NCBI RefSeq assembly: GCF_023635005.1 | Contig: NZ_JAMLJM010000001.1 | Location: 372,001 to 436,000 of the forward strand | Source of the DNA: Flavobacterium luminosum | GTDB lineage: Bacteria; Bacteroidota; Bacteroidia; Flavobacteriales; Flavobacteriaceae | Direction of reading: 5' to 3' | Length of the DNA stretch: 64,000 nt | Shown here: positions 44,801-52,090 of the stretch, piece after piece | Numbering within the stretch: the first letter of the stretch is position 1 | How the letters are laid out: each line of letters begins with the position of its first letter | The notes under the pieces: model-generated | Told to the model about the DNA's origin: nothing | What the model saw: only the letters and a program-made list of their open reading frames with translations | The model's database searches: none | Made by a program: the position numbers and the translations under genes

Positions 44801-46130
44801 TTAATTTTCGGGCATTCTCAAGTTTTGAATAATCTACTCCTTCTATAGGATCGCTGGCAAGATTTTTAAACCCCAAACCTGCAGTAGAAACATCACGAAT
44901 AGCACTTGTTAAATTGCTATCTGCGCTTCCTATTTTTTGAGGATCAAATCCGTTATTGTTATTAGCGGTAGGCGAATCGGGCGGTTGATTGAAAAAACCC
45001 GGAAGCGGCGTTGTACTTACCACTTCTGAGTCTGCAAGACCCGTTAACTGTGCTTCTCCTAAATCTTGCAAAGCCACAATATTACGCAGATTATTTCCAT
45101 CTCTGTTTGCCGTCACCCTATTTTGTCTGTTCGTTACCCAAACCTCCATACGCGTTATTTGCACGCGTGAATCGATAATAGGATAGTTGGCCAAAGCCTT
45201 ATCGTATTTATTTCTGAAATATTGAGAGAGGAAAAAGTGTCGGTCAGCATCATAATCCAAACCAAACAAATCAAATTCTTGCAACAGACCACCTCCTTGA
45301 GATGTCACGCTGCGGGTTTGCGATTTTTGTTCAGAAAACACACCGGTAACTGTAGTCTTTCCAAATTGTAGTTGGGTTTTGACCCCAAATAAACTTTGTG
45401 CTCCTCGGATTAAAGTACTGTTTAACGGCATACTGACGTTACCCACCTCAATTTTTCGAAGAATATCGTCTTCCGTAGGCGTGTATTCTAATTTAATCAG
45501 ATTTTGAAAAGCAAACGTTGACTCGGTATCATAGTTCGCATTCACTTTTAATTTTGTCCCCACCTGCCCCATTAAACTTAGGCTGATTCTCTGATCGAAA
45601 TCGAAAGTAAAAGAGCTTCTGTTTCTAGGTGAAAAGGAAGGATTATCTTGTTTGGAATAACGCATTCCTAAATCTATTTCTACTGTTCCTGTAGGTTTAA
45701 CATCTATAGTATTCCCTCCAAAAACAGACTCAAAAAAGCTAGAATTAACGTAATATCTCGGTAACAAATCTTTTTTTGCGTCTTTGCTCCCTTCTTTTTT
45801 TCCAGAAACCGCATCCGATTTTTTCTTGAAATAATCTCTGATGGCTTCTTTTTGAATTAATTTTCGATATTCCTCAGGGGTTAGAACAATAGGATAATCA
45901 ATGTTATATCCTTCAAAAGTTTTTGAATAAATATAACGATCGGTTAATGGATCATAGATATATGCTTCTACTACACTATTCGGATTAGGTAATTCTAGGA
46001 TTCCCTTATTGTACCCTTTAACAGTATCTCTTTCCTCTTGAGCAAAGGAACTCACAGAAACAAACCCAAATAGTATAAAACTAACAAATTTACAAAACAA
46101 ACTATTGTACTGATTACTATACTTTTCCAA
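38850..46130 (-). CDS. sprA: Type IX secretion system translocon protein SprA
   Basis: 2426-aa giant outer-membrane protein, the pore of the type IX secretion system (Sov in Porphyromonas). Structural work on the Flavobacterium protein shows a 36-strand barrel. The signal peptide is about residues 1-30, followed by the N-terminal gliding/Sov region (YIYDPLTDRYIYSK), a long series of aromatic-rich strands, and a C-terminal strand ending RSGFTLRYNFGN. A Lys/Pro-rich cytosol-unlike loop occurs near residue 1910. Full length with no break. It begins 3 nt after ruvA, so it probably shares the ruvA transcript. All cargo with sorting domains must pass through this pore. Confidence 0.97.
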   Translation of the reverse strand: MEKYSNQYNSLFCKFVSFILFGFVSVSSFAQEERDTVKGYNKGILELPNPNSVVEAYIYDPLTDRYIYSKTFEGYNIDYPIVLTPEEYRKLIQKEAIRDYFKKKSDAVSGKKEGSKDAKKDLLPRYYVNSSFFESVFGGNTIDVKPTGTVEIDLGMRYSKQDNPSFSPRNRSSFTFDFDQRISLSLMGQVGTKLKVNANYDTESTFAFQNLIKLEYTPTEDDILRKIEVGNVSMPLNSTLIRGAQSLFGVKTQLQFGKTTVTGVFSEQKSQTRSVTSQGGGLLQEFDLFGLDYDADRHFFLSQYFRNKYDKALANYPIIDSRVQITRMEVWVTNRQNRVTANRDGNNLRNIVALQDLGEAQLTGLADSEVVSTTPLPGFFNQPPDSPTANNNNGFDPQKIGSADSNLTSAIRDVSTAGLGFKNLASDPIEGVDYSKLENARKLTPNEYTFHPQLGYISLNQRLTNDEVLAVAYQYTIGGEVYQVGEFGTDGVDATQVDTNNIPSSQALILKMLKGNLTNVNKPVWNLMMKNIYQIPGAYQLDQNDFKLNILYTDPSPVNYISSVSGYSFPSNPTIDNEVEKTPLLRVFNMDRLNPTNDPQTRGDGFFDFIPGLTVDPQNARIIFTTVEPFGKLLFDKLKDTNTIQDYNDETTYNPNQKKYVFRNLYKKTQALALQDSDKNKFQLKGRFKSSTGQGISLGATNVPRGSVVVTAGGRVLQEGIDYSVNYQSGRVEILDPALQASGVPINVSVENNAVFGQQTRRFVGVNVEHKFSDKFQLGGTILNMSERPFTQKTNYGQESVNNTIFGLNTTFSTEVPFFTRLVNKLPNIDTDVPSNLSFRGEVAFLKPGTPKADRFQGESTVYVDDFEGSQSTIDMKAPLAWTLSSVPDEFQDKASGDVLGYGYKRAKFSWYTIDPIFYTVQRPAGLSDNDISRYDTRRIYSRELYPQTDIAAGQTTVITTLDLTYYPKERGPYNYNPSSVNNLLSNPQENFGGIMRPITSTNFEQANVEYIQFWVQDPYYETGSAASPTNTGKVSIHLGEISEDVLKDNKKVYENGLPIPGSNQAVYETDWGKVPASQSLIYAFDTDPGNRKQQDVGLNGLNDAEEAAKHPNFASDPDPSQDNYEYFLSASGSITDRYKRYNGNEGNSPVEVTDTNRGSVTTPDVEDINRDNTMNTIEAYYKFDVDIKPNMKVGDLYVTDVREGVETMANGNTVPTRWIQFKIPIDENGPKYGEISDLRSIRFMRMLMHGFNDKITLRFGSLDLVRGEFRKYLSSLQPNVDGNNDDDPTGFDVQGVNIEENTNRRPVRYVTPPGVEREQLNNNNTIINQNEQSLSLRVYDKDNAQSGTKGLEGGDSRATFKNVNVDMRQYKKLKMFLHAEALPSDVTNSNSDVLSSLRQKKMYGFLRFGNDFTNNFYQVEIPLKITEFGQGEVTGTSQPISDPSLIWPEENQIDLQLSLLSKIKSESLKADPSNPNFDENGIYYIEVDGLRIGIKGNPNIGFVRTMMLGVKNANNNPNDYIRGEVWFNELRLADMNSEGGMAAIASLDTNLADFMTLSATGRMNTIGFGGIEQSPNERSREDAKIYDIVTNVNLGKLLPKKWGINLPMNYAVGEQIITPEYDPLYQDLKLKDVLNATTSAQEKEAIKKRAEDFTKRQSISFIGVRKERGPDQKQHFYDPENLTLSYSFSQMEHRDFEIEGLLDQQVRTSADYNYSFKPKPVEPFKNTKFMKKSSYWKLLSDFNFNYLPTNVNFSSSILRQFNKQEFRDVDNVQGIGLQPLFKRNFLFNYNYGFNFNLTKSLRLNYTATTGNIVRNYLDEMNQQDPEFTIWDDYWNIGMPNQHNQQLTVNYELPVAKIPFLAFVKSDYTYTGDYSWNRASFQAQDFNGYNLGNTIQNANSHKLNTSFTMSTFYKYIGLVKSSERVKKPKTAATPVVPPKPGEKIVAKPKEKEVKPNIWLDGLIGVVTSVKNVQINYTETNGTMLPGYLPSIGFLGSSRPSLGFVFGMQDDVRFEAAKRGWLTNYPEFNQNFTQINNKQITATANMELFPDLKIDLSADRTMAENFSEQFDAVGGVYNSRSPYSFGNFSISTNMIRTAFSQSDENYSEAFEQFRNNRLKVAERLATQHYGSNSFNRYGDAAYPIPTDTNDPNYAFYLANQGYPVGFGKNNQAVLLPAFMAAYTGGNASGVSLDAFRNIPIPNWTLRYTGFMRYKFFKDKFKRFSIQHGYKAAYTLNSFRSNFEYDKDPGGQQNDTWNFFNKTIIANVNLTEQFSPLIRLDFEMKNSVKILAEMKKDRTLSLSFDNNLLTEMRGFEYIFGFGYRIKDVKIKSSLADNPTGVVKSDINLRADFSYRNNKTIVRNIDYNNNQLGGGQNLISAKLTGDYNFNKNLTTSFYFDYSFSKAVISTAFPLTNVRSGFTLRYNFGN

Positions 46131-46133
46131 GGA

Positions 46134-46715
46134 TTATAAGTTTTTTAGGGCTTGTTTGATAATAGTTTCTACGGTTGCATCCGGAGTTGCCGCGATAATT
46201 TTGTCTACTACTTTTTCAGATGCTTTGCGCACAAAACCAAGTACTTCTAAAGCAGATAACGCTTCATCGCGATTTGTATTGTTTGATAGTGTTGAAACTT
46301 CAGCTATATCGTACAGTTTTAACACTTTGTCTTTTAAATCGAGGATTGCTCGTTGAGCGGTTTTGGCACCAATTCCTTTTATGGATTGAATGGTCGCTAC
46401 GTCTCCCGAAGCTAGAGAATTGATAATTTGTTTGGGTTCCAGAGAAGAAAGCATGGTTCGGGCAGTGTTGGCTCCAATGCCCGAAACCGAAATTAATAGC
46501 TTAAAAATTTCTCTTTCTGATTTTTCAACAAAACCATATAAAGAATGACTGTCTTCTTTTACCAAAAGATAGGTAAAAAGTTTTATAAAGTCCGTATTTG
46601 GTAATAAACCAAAAGTGTGCAACGAAATATTAATTAAATAACCCACTCCATTACAGTCAATTACAACCTCTGTAGGGGATTTTTCTACTAATTTTCCTTG
46701 TATGTGTGCAATCAT
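46134..46715 (-). CDS. ruvA: Holliday junction branch migration protein RuvA
   Basis: 193-aa DNA-binding subunit that tetramerises on Holliday junctions and loads RuvB. An N-terminal OB-fold (MIAHIQGKLVEKSPTEVVID), two helix-hairpin-helix motifs (ISVSGIGANTARTML and IKGIGAKTAQRAILDLK) and a C-terminal RuvB-binding domain are visible. It has standard length and is directly followed by sprA. Confidence 0.96.
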   Translation of the reverse strand: MIAHIQGKLVEKSPTEVVIDCNGVGYLINISLHTFGLLPNTDFIKLFTYLLVKEDSHSLYGFVEKSEREIFKLLISVSGIGANTARTMLSSLEPKQIINSLASGDVATIQSIKGIGAKTAQRAILDLKDKVLKLYDIAEVSTLSNNTNRDEALSALEVLGFVRKASEKVVDKIIAATPDATVETIIKQALKNL

Positions 46716-46802
46716 AGTTAGCTTGGTTAACCTCCAAATATACTAATTTTCTTTAATTAGGATTTATTTTTCAGACCAACTACCTGATTTATCGATTAAA
46801 AC

Positions 46803-49109
46803 TTAAAGTTCCTTTTTTGCAATTTTGTTGCGTTTTTCCTTTTCTTGAGCATCTACCACCGCTACTGCAGCCATATTTACCATTTCTTCTACACTAGCAC
46901 CCAATTGGAAAATGTGAACCGGTCTGTCTAATCCCATCATGATTGGACCAATCGACATAACCTTGTTTAACTCTTTCAACATTTTATAAGTAATATTAGC
47001 GGCATCCAAATTCGGGAAAACCAATGTATTTACTTTTTTATTTGCCAGTTTCGAAAAAGGAAATTTACTTGCCAACATTTCTTGATTTAATGCAAAATCG
47101 GTTTGAATTTCACCATCAACAATTAAATCTGGATATTGCTCATGTAAGATAGCTACTGCTTTTCTAATTTTTATGGCACTTTCATCAGAAGAAGAACCAA
47201 AATTCGAAAAAGACACCATAGCAATAATAGGTTCCATACCAAACATTCGAACTGTTTTGGCGGTCATAATAGCAATTTTAGCCAACTCTTCCGCTGAAGG
47301 ATTAGGATTAATTGCCGTGTCCGCTAAAAACACTGGACCGCGTTTGGTCATCATCATATTGGTTGTCGCAATTCGGGTAACTCCTTGTTGTTTCGGTATT
47401 AATTCCATCATTGGTTTTACTACCGATGGATAACTACGAGAATAACCCGTTACTAAAGCATCTGCTTCACCTTCATTAACCATCATTGCGGCAAAATAGT
47501 TGCGTTCGCGCATCCATTTTTGAGCATCTAACAATGACGTTCCGCGACGTCTTCTGGATTCCCAATAAACATTCGCAAAACGATTTCTTCTTTCTTCTTC
47601 CTCTTTCGTTTTTGGATCGATAATTACCACATCATCATCGAAGCCTATTTCTGCTTTCAATTCAACGATCGTTTCTTTATTTCCAAGCAATATAGGTTCA
47701 CCAATACCTTCTTCTTTTACAATTTGAGCTGCTTTTAACACATCTAAATGATCTGCCTCTGCAAACACTACTTTTTTAGGATCTGTTTTTGCACGGTTAA
47801 TTAACAAACGCACCATTTTATTATCAGAACCCATACGCTCTAATAATTCATCACGGTATTTATCCCAGTCGGTAATTGGGGCCGTAGCCACACCGCTATC
47901 CATAGCTGCTTTTGCAACAGCAGGTGGAACTTCTGCAATCAATCTTGGATCAAAAGGTTTTGGGATGATATAATCACGTCCGAAGGTTAATTTAGTTTCT
48001 CCGTAGGCAATGTTTACTTGTTCAGGCACCGATTCTTTAGCCAAATTAGCCAAAGCAACAACGGCAGCTTTTTTCATTTCCTCATTGATTTTGGTAGCTC
48101 TAACATCTAAGGCTCCTCGGAAAATAAAAGGGAAACCAAGAACGTTATTTACCTGATTAGGATGATCAGAACGACCCGTTGCCATAATAATATCTTTACG
48201 AGTCGCAATCGCAACATCGTAATTAATTTCCGGCTTCGGATTTGCCATGGCGAAAACAATCGGGTTATCAGCCATATTTAGCAACATTTCCGGAGTCACT
48301 ATATCTCCTGAAGACAAACCAATAAATACATCAGCTCCTTTCATAGCATCTCCTAAAGAACCAAATTCTTTATCGGTAGCGTATTTACGTTGCGCTTCAG
48401 AAATATTCGGATCGTCTTTACGAAGAGCCCCTTTACTATTAAACATTACAATATTTTCTGGCTTAACACCAAAAGAAACGTAAAGATTCGCGCAAGCAAT
48501 AGCGGCAGAACCCGCTCCCGAAACAACCATTTTCACCTCTTCCATTTTCTTTCCTGCTAATTCTACAGCATTCAACAAAGCGGCAGATGAAATGATAGCG
48601 GTTCCATGCTGATCATCATGCATTACAGGAATGTTTAATTCCTCTACCAAACGTCTTTCTATTTCGAAAGATTCCGGAGCTTTAATATCTTCAAGGTTAA
48701 TTCCTCCAAAAGTAGGAGCAATATTTTTTACTGTTTCGATGAATTTATCAACATCTTTAGTATCAACTTCAATATCGAAAACATCAATATCTGCAAAAAT
48801 TTTAAACAAAAGACCTTTTCCTTCCATTACTGGTTTAGATGCTTCTGGTCCGATATCTCCTAAACCAAGAACCGCTGTTCCATTAGAAATTACGGCTACC
48901 AAATTTCCTTTTGCAGTATACTTATAAACGTTGTTTACATCTTTTTCAATTTCCAAACAAGGTTCCGCTACACCTGGTGAATAAGCCAAGGCTAAATCTC
49001 TTTGTGTGGCATATTTTTTAGTTGGAACTACCTGAATTTTTCCCGGAGTGGGCTTTGCATGATACAATAATGCTTCTCTGCGTTTTTTATCTTGTGACAT
49101 TTTTTTCAA
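46803..49109 (-). CDS. maeB: NADP-dependent malic enzyme with phosphotransacetylase-like domain
   Basis: 768-aa fusion. An N-terminal malic enzyme (about 1-430) that decarboxylates malate to pyruvate has the conserved VMHDDQHGTAI and GAGSAAIACANLY (NADP-binding) regions. The C-terminal phosphate acetyl/butyryltransferase-like domain (about 440-760) is typically regulatory and binds acetyl-CoA. The length is that of MaeB proteins. It lies 87 nt upstream of ruvA on the same strand. Confidence 0.95.
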   Translation of the reverse strand: MKKMSQDKKRREALLYHAKPTPGKIQVVPTKKYATQRDLALAYSPGVAEPCLEIEKDVNNVYKYTAKGNLVAVISNGTAVLGLGDIGPEASKPVMEGKGLLFKIFADIDVFDIEVDTKDVDKFIETVKNIAPTFGGINLEDIKAPESFEIERRLVEELNIPVMHDDQHGTAIISSAALLNAVELAGKKMEEVKMVVSGAGSAAIACANLYVSFGVKPENIVMFNSKGALRKDDPNISEAQRKYATDKEFGSLGDAMKGADVFIGLSSGDIVTPEMLLNMADNPIVFAMANPKPEINYDVAIATRKDIIMATGRSDHPNQVNNVLGFPFIFRGALDVRATKINEEMKKAAVVALANLAKESVPEQVNIAYGETKLTFGRDYIIPKPFDPRLIAEVPPAVAKAAMDSGVATAPITDWDKYRDELLERMGSDNKMVRLLINRAKTDPKKVVFAEADHLDVLKAAQIVKEEGIGEPILLGNKETIVELKAEIGFDDDVVIIDPKTKEEEERRNRFANVYWESRRRRGTSLLDAQKWMRERNYFAAMMVNEGEADALVTGYSRSYPSVVKPMMELIPKQQGVTRIATTNMMMTKRGPVFLADTAINPNPSAEELAKIAIMTAKTVRMFGMEPIIAMVSFSNFGSSSDESAIKIRKAVAILHEQYPDLIVDGEIQTDFALNQEMLASKFPFSKLANKKVNTLVFPNLDAANITYKMLKELNKVMSIGPIMMGLDRPVHIFQLGASVEEMVNMAAVAVVDAQEKEKRNKIAKKEL

Positions 49110-49169
49110 AATATTTAGGTATTCACAAAGATAAATGATGTAAATGAAGTAGGGAAATTAAATTTGTGA

Positions 49170-50369
49170 TTATTCGAATAATTTCTTGCTCACTCGGCTA
49201 CTCGCTATGTATGAAGCGATGAATCCCAAAACAACTATGGTAAGAAATACCAAAAGAATATTCTGAAAATCAAAACGAACGGGATATGCCAAAGTATTGG
49301 TAATCATTAACAATTCAAATTTTTGCTGAATTAAGATTATCACAACACCTAGTCCTATTCCAATCATCCCTCCGATAACTGTCGCCAAGGTTCCTTGCAA
49401 TAAAAATATCAACCGAATGTCTTTTATGGTGCTCCCCAAGTTGTAAAGAGTCTTAAGATTTTGTTTTTTATCTAATATCATCATGATAATTGCGCCTGCC
49501 AATGTAAAAAGCGTCATAACAATCACCAACGTAAAAATTAAGTATATCGCGGTATTTTCAGTATTGAGCATTTTATGTAAACTATCATTGAGTTGCGCTC
49601 GATTTTTTACAATTACTTGACCCGAAAAAACATCTTTTATTTTTTCAACAATAGCAGTTTCGCTTTGCAAGGAATCGATTTTAATTTCGATGGCCGAAAT
49701 CTGATTCGGTTGAAACTCTAATAACTCTTGAGCCAACTGCAAATCGGAAAAAACATATTTAGAATCCAACTCATCATTGATCGAATAAATCCCTATGGGA
49801 ATGAGATTGGATTTATTAAAAGCCGATTCAGGATTGGTAATTGCTCCTTTTCCTGGTCTGGGAACAAAAATTTCAAAAGTATTGTTGATATCAAATAATC
49901 CCATAGAGAGTTTATGCGAAATTCCATTTCCCACCACGACCTCAGGGGTTTGAGGCGCTAACCAATGTCCTTGAAATAAAGACTCTTGAATATGATTTAC
50001 TTGAGGATAGTCCTTATCAACACCTTTAATATAAGCAACCTGCTCCTTGCCTTTATATACAAAGAGTACTTTTTCTTCTATAACTTTAGAATACTTTTTT
50101 ACCCCTTCAATACTCAGAAGTTTCTTATCTTGCTCCTCTGTAAGCAACAAAGATTTTCCAAGTTTAGGCATGACTTTTAAATCCGGATCAAAATTATTAG
50201 CAAAAGACAAACTAAAATCTTTTAATCCACTAAAAACCGAAAGCACCACAAACAAAGCCATTGCTCCTACCACAATACCAAAAGACGCTATTCCTGAAAT
50301 AATATTAATAGCGTTGTTCTTGCTTACGGTAAGCAAATAGCGTTTGGCTATGTATAATTGAAAATTCAA
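49170..50369 (-). CDS. ABC transporter permease (FtsX/LolC/LolE-like)
   Basis: 399-aa permease with one N-terminal membrane helix (about 18-45), a large periplasmic domain (about 50-265), and three C-terminal helices, the MacB/FtsX topology. The opening MNFQLYIAKRYLLTVSKNNAINIISGIASFGI resembles LolC/LolE proteins that extract lipoproteins from the inner membrane. The partner ATPase is not adjacent. It abuts rbfA with one base between, and the two are likely co-transcribed. Confidence 0.87.
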   Translation of the reverse strand: MNFQLYIAKRYLLTVSKNNAINIISGIASFGIVVGAMALFVVLSVFSGLKDFSLSFANNFDPDLKVMPKLGKSLLLTEEQDKKLLSIEGVKKYSKVIEEKVLFVYKGKEQVAYIKGVDKDYPQVNHIQESLFQGHWLAPQTPEVVVGNGISHKLSMGLFDINNTFEIFVPRPGKGAITNPESAFNKSNLIPIGIYSINDELDSKYVFSDLQLAQELLEFQPNQISAIEIKIDSLQSETAIVEKIKDVFSGQVIVKNRAQLNDSLHKMLNTENTAIYLIFTLVIVMTLFTLAGAIIMMILDKKQNLKTLYNLGSTIKDIRLIFLLQGTLATVIGGMIGIGLGVVIILIQQKFELLMITNTLAYPVRFDFQNILLVFLTIVVLGFIASYIASSRVSKKLFE

Positions 50370-50370
50370 T

Positions 50371-50763
50371 TTACGATTTCTTTCTTCTTTCTAATAAATC
50401 CGGGTTCTCAATTGGATTTTCTTTACCTGAAAGTGCATTGTCAATTTTTTCGATATAGTCTAAACTATCATCGATATAAAAAATCAAATTCGGCACTTTA
50501 CGCAATTGAAGTTTTACACGTTGTGACAAATCATGTTTTATCAAAGGCGTGTTAGATCTCACCGCCTCCAAAATTTCTTCTGCTTTATTTTGTGGAAATA
50601 CACTTAAAAATACTTTTGCGATAGACAAGTCAGTAGTAACACTTACCTTAGAAACCGAAATCACTAGGTTTGTAATTCCGTTTTTTCGTACTTCACCCTG
50701 CAGAATATCCACTAAATCTTTTTGTAAAACACTTCCTATTTTTTTCTGTCTATTTGTTTCCAT
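50371..50763 (-). CDS. rbfA: 30S ribosome-binding factor
   Basis: 130-aa KH-fold protein required for 16S rRNA 5'-end processing and cold adaptation of the 30S subunit. It has the RQKKIGSVLQKDLVDIL opening and the KVFLSVFP strand of the family. It is transcribed just before the LolC/E-like permease. Confidence 0.93.
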   Translation of the reverse strand: METNRQKKIGSVLQKDLVDILQGEVRKNGITNLVISVSKVSVTTDLSIAKVFLSVFPQNKAEEILEAVRSNTPLIKHDLSQRVKLQLRKVPNLIFYIDDSLDYIEKIDNALSGKENPIENPDLLERRKKS

Positions 50764-50924
50764 GTGGCAAATTTACAATTTTTTACATTCATAAGTTACG
50801 AATGTTTCAGCAATTAGCTTCATTAATACTACTCTTCATTCGAAACCATCTCATAAAAAACCTTTTTAAAGACTAGAAAACACATGGATGATTTTTCATT
50901 AACTTTACCTCAAAAATTAAAAAA

Positions 50925-51329
50925 ATGAGAAAAATTGAACATATCGGTATTGCCGTAAAAAATCTGAATGAATCTAACTTTATTTTCGAAAAATTATTCG
51001 GAGCGCCCGCTTACAAAGAAGAAACCGTCGAGAGCGAAGGTGTAAAGACCTCTTTTTTTATGAACGGTCCGAACAAAATAGAGTTATTAGAAGCTACCAA
51101 TCCGGAAAGTCCTATTGCAAAATTCATTGAAAAAAAAGGTGAAGGCATCCACCATATCGCTTTTGACGTAGAAAATATCCATGACGAAATAAAAAGATTG
51201 CAAGAAGAAGGCTTTATCGTTTTAAACGAAACTCCGAAAAAAGGTGCTGATAATAAATTAGTTGCTTTTTTACACCCTAAAAGCACCAATGGAGTACTGA
51301 TTGAATTATGCCAAGAAATCCCTAATTAA
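50925..51329 (+). CDS. mce: Methylmalonyl-CoA epimerase
   Basis: 134-aa VOC-fold enzyme that interconverts (R)- and (S)-methylmalonyl-CoA in propionate metabolism. Metal ligands appear as H6 (KIEHIGIAV), H77 (GIHHIAFDV) and E127 (VLIELCQE). Size is typical. It is a single gene, divergent from rbfA and followed by the tRNA gene. Confidence 0.93.
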   Translation: MRKIEHIGIAVKNLNESNFIFEKLFGAPAYKEETVESEGVKTSFFMNGPNKIELLEATNPESPIAKFIEKKGEGIHHIAFDVENIHDEIKRLQEEGFIVLNETPKKGADNKLVAFLHPKSTNGVLIELCQEIPN

Positions 51330-51331
51330 TT

Positions 51332-51361
51332 TTGAAGTTGAGAAAAAATATCTTAATATTG
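51332..51361 (+). promoter_or_regulatory. Promoter of the tRNA gene
   Basis: TTG at 51332-51334, 19 bp, then TAATATTG at 51354-51361, ending 13 nt before the tRNA 5' end. Confidence 0.6.
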
Positions 51362-51374
51362 CAACCTCAAAACT

Positions 51375-51448
51375 GGTCCTATAGCTCAGTTGGTTAGAGC
51401 ACCTGACTCATAATCAGGTGGTCCCTGGTTCGAGCCCAGGTGGGACCA
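51375..51448 (+). tRNA. tRNA with CAT anticodon (Met elongator or Ile2)
   Basis: Full cloverleaf: 7-bp acceptor stem (GGTCCTA / TGGGACC, one T-G pair), D arm GCTC...GAGC, anticodon stem CCTGA / TCAGG with loop CTCATAA (anticodon CAT), and T arm CCTGG-TTCGAGC-CCAGG. The discriminator base is A. The 3' CCA is not encoded. The CAT anticodon fits elongator Met or the lysidine-modified Ile2 tRNA; I cannot separate these by eye. It is not an initiator by context, since the 1-72 pair is a normal G-C. Confidence 0.95.
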
Positions 51449-51459
51449 CTTCAGTTTTG

Positions 51460-51491
51460 AAAAGCCTTTTCGTTATCGAAAAGGCTTTTTT
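51460..51491 (+). terminator. Terminator of the tRNA gene
   Basis: Stem AAAAGCCTTTTCG / CGAAAAGGCTTTT with a TTAT loop and a T-run, 12 nt after the tRNA. Confidence 0.9.
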
Positions 51492-51776
51492 ATTTGTTAT
51501 GATTTACCGAATCAGCAACCCATAACATTTGTTAAATAAAACAAAATTAAAACAGCCTATTTTAAAGAGGATTCTTATACTGTATCCAATTATTCACTTC
51601 TATAAATTTAACAATCAAACATCGATAGCTGACTGATAATCAAAAAAAATAACCATATTTTTACACTAATTAATTGGTGAAATCAAAAAAATCTGTTAAT
51701 ATTGCAAAGTACAAAATTTAAGAATTGTCTCAATTCAATTTGACATTCGAAAAACATTTTTTACAGTATTTAAAAC
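51492..51776. other. AT-rich intergenic region with one promoter
   Basis: Apart from a candidate promoter (TTG 51674-51676, 20 bp, TAATATTG 51697-51704) and a CATTTTTTACAGT motif (51755-51767) just before the next start codon, I see no gene or RNA structure here. Confidence 0.5.
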
Positions 51777-52007
51777 ATGAAAATAGCTCCAAAAAATACC
51801 ATCATAATTGCACTCACTTTATTAGTGTCAATTTCGACATTTGCTGCTGGTAGCGGAGGTCCTACTCCTCCACCTCCATCTCTTGCACCACCTTTCCCTC
51901 CGGGAGTACCTATAAATGAGAATGGAATTGTATTAGTGGTGTTGGGTATACTTTACAGTTTTTTCATCTTAAAGAAGAAGACATTTAAAAAGCAAGAAAA
52001 TAGCTAA
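51777..52007 (+). CDS. Small exported protein with PID-CTERM-like sorting tail
   Basis: 76 aa. A signal peptide (about 1-23), a short proline-rich linker of about 20 residues (PPPPSLAPPFPPG), then PINENG directly before a hydrophobic helix (about 51-67) and a basic tail (KKKTFKKQENS). The order proline motif, membrane helix, basic end is that of C-terminal protein-sorting signals, and PIN here resembles the PID motif of the Bacteroidetes PID-CTERM group. The mature soluble part is almost nothing but linker. I see no sortase or exosortase nearby. Function unknown. Confidence 0.65.
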   Translation: MKIAPKNTIIIALTLLVSISTFAAGSGGPTPPPPSLAPPFPPGVPINENGIVLVVLGILYSFFILKKKTFKKQENS

Positions 52008-52049
52008 ACTTAAAACTAATTTTTTATTTATTAGTTAGGTTTAAAATCA

Positions 52050-52087
52050 TAAAAAAAGAGGATATTTAGTAAATATCCTCTTTTTTA
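52050..52087. terminator. Bidirectional intrinsic terminator
   Basis: Stem AGAGGATATTT / AAATATCCTCT with an AGT loop between an A-run and a T-run. It lies between the small exported protein gene and the convergent bioB. Confidence 0.88.
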
Positions 52088-52090
52088 TTT

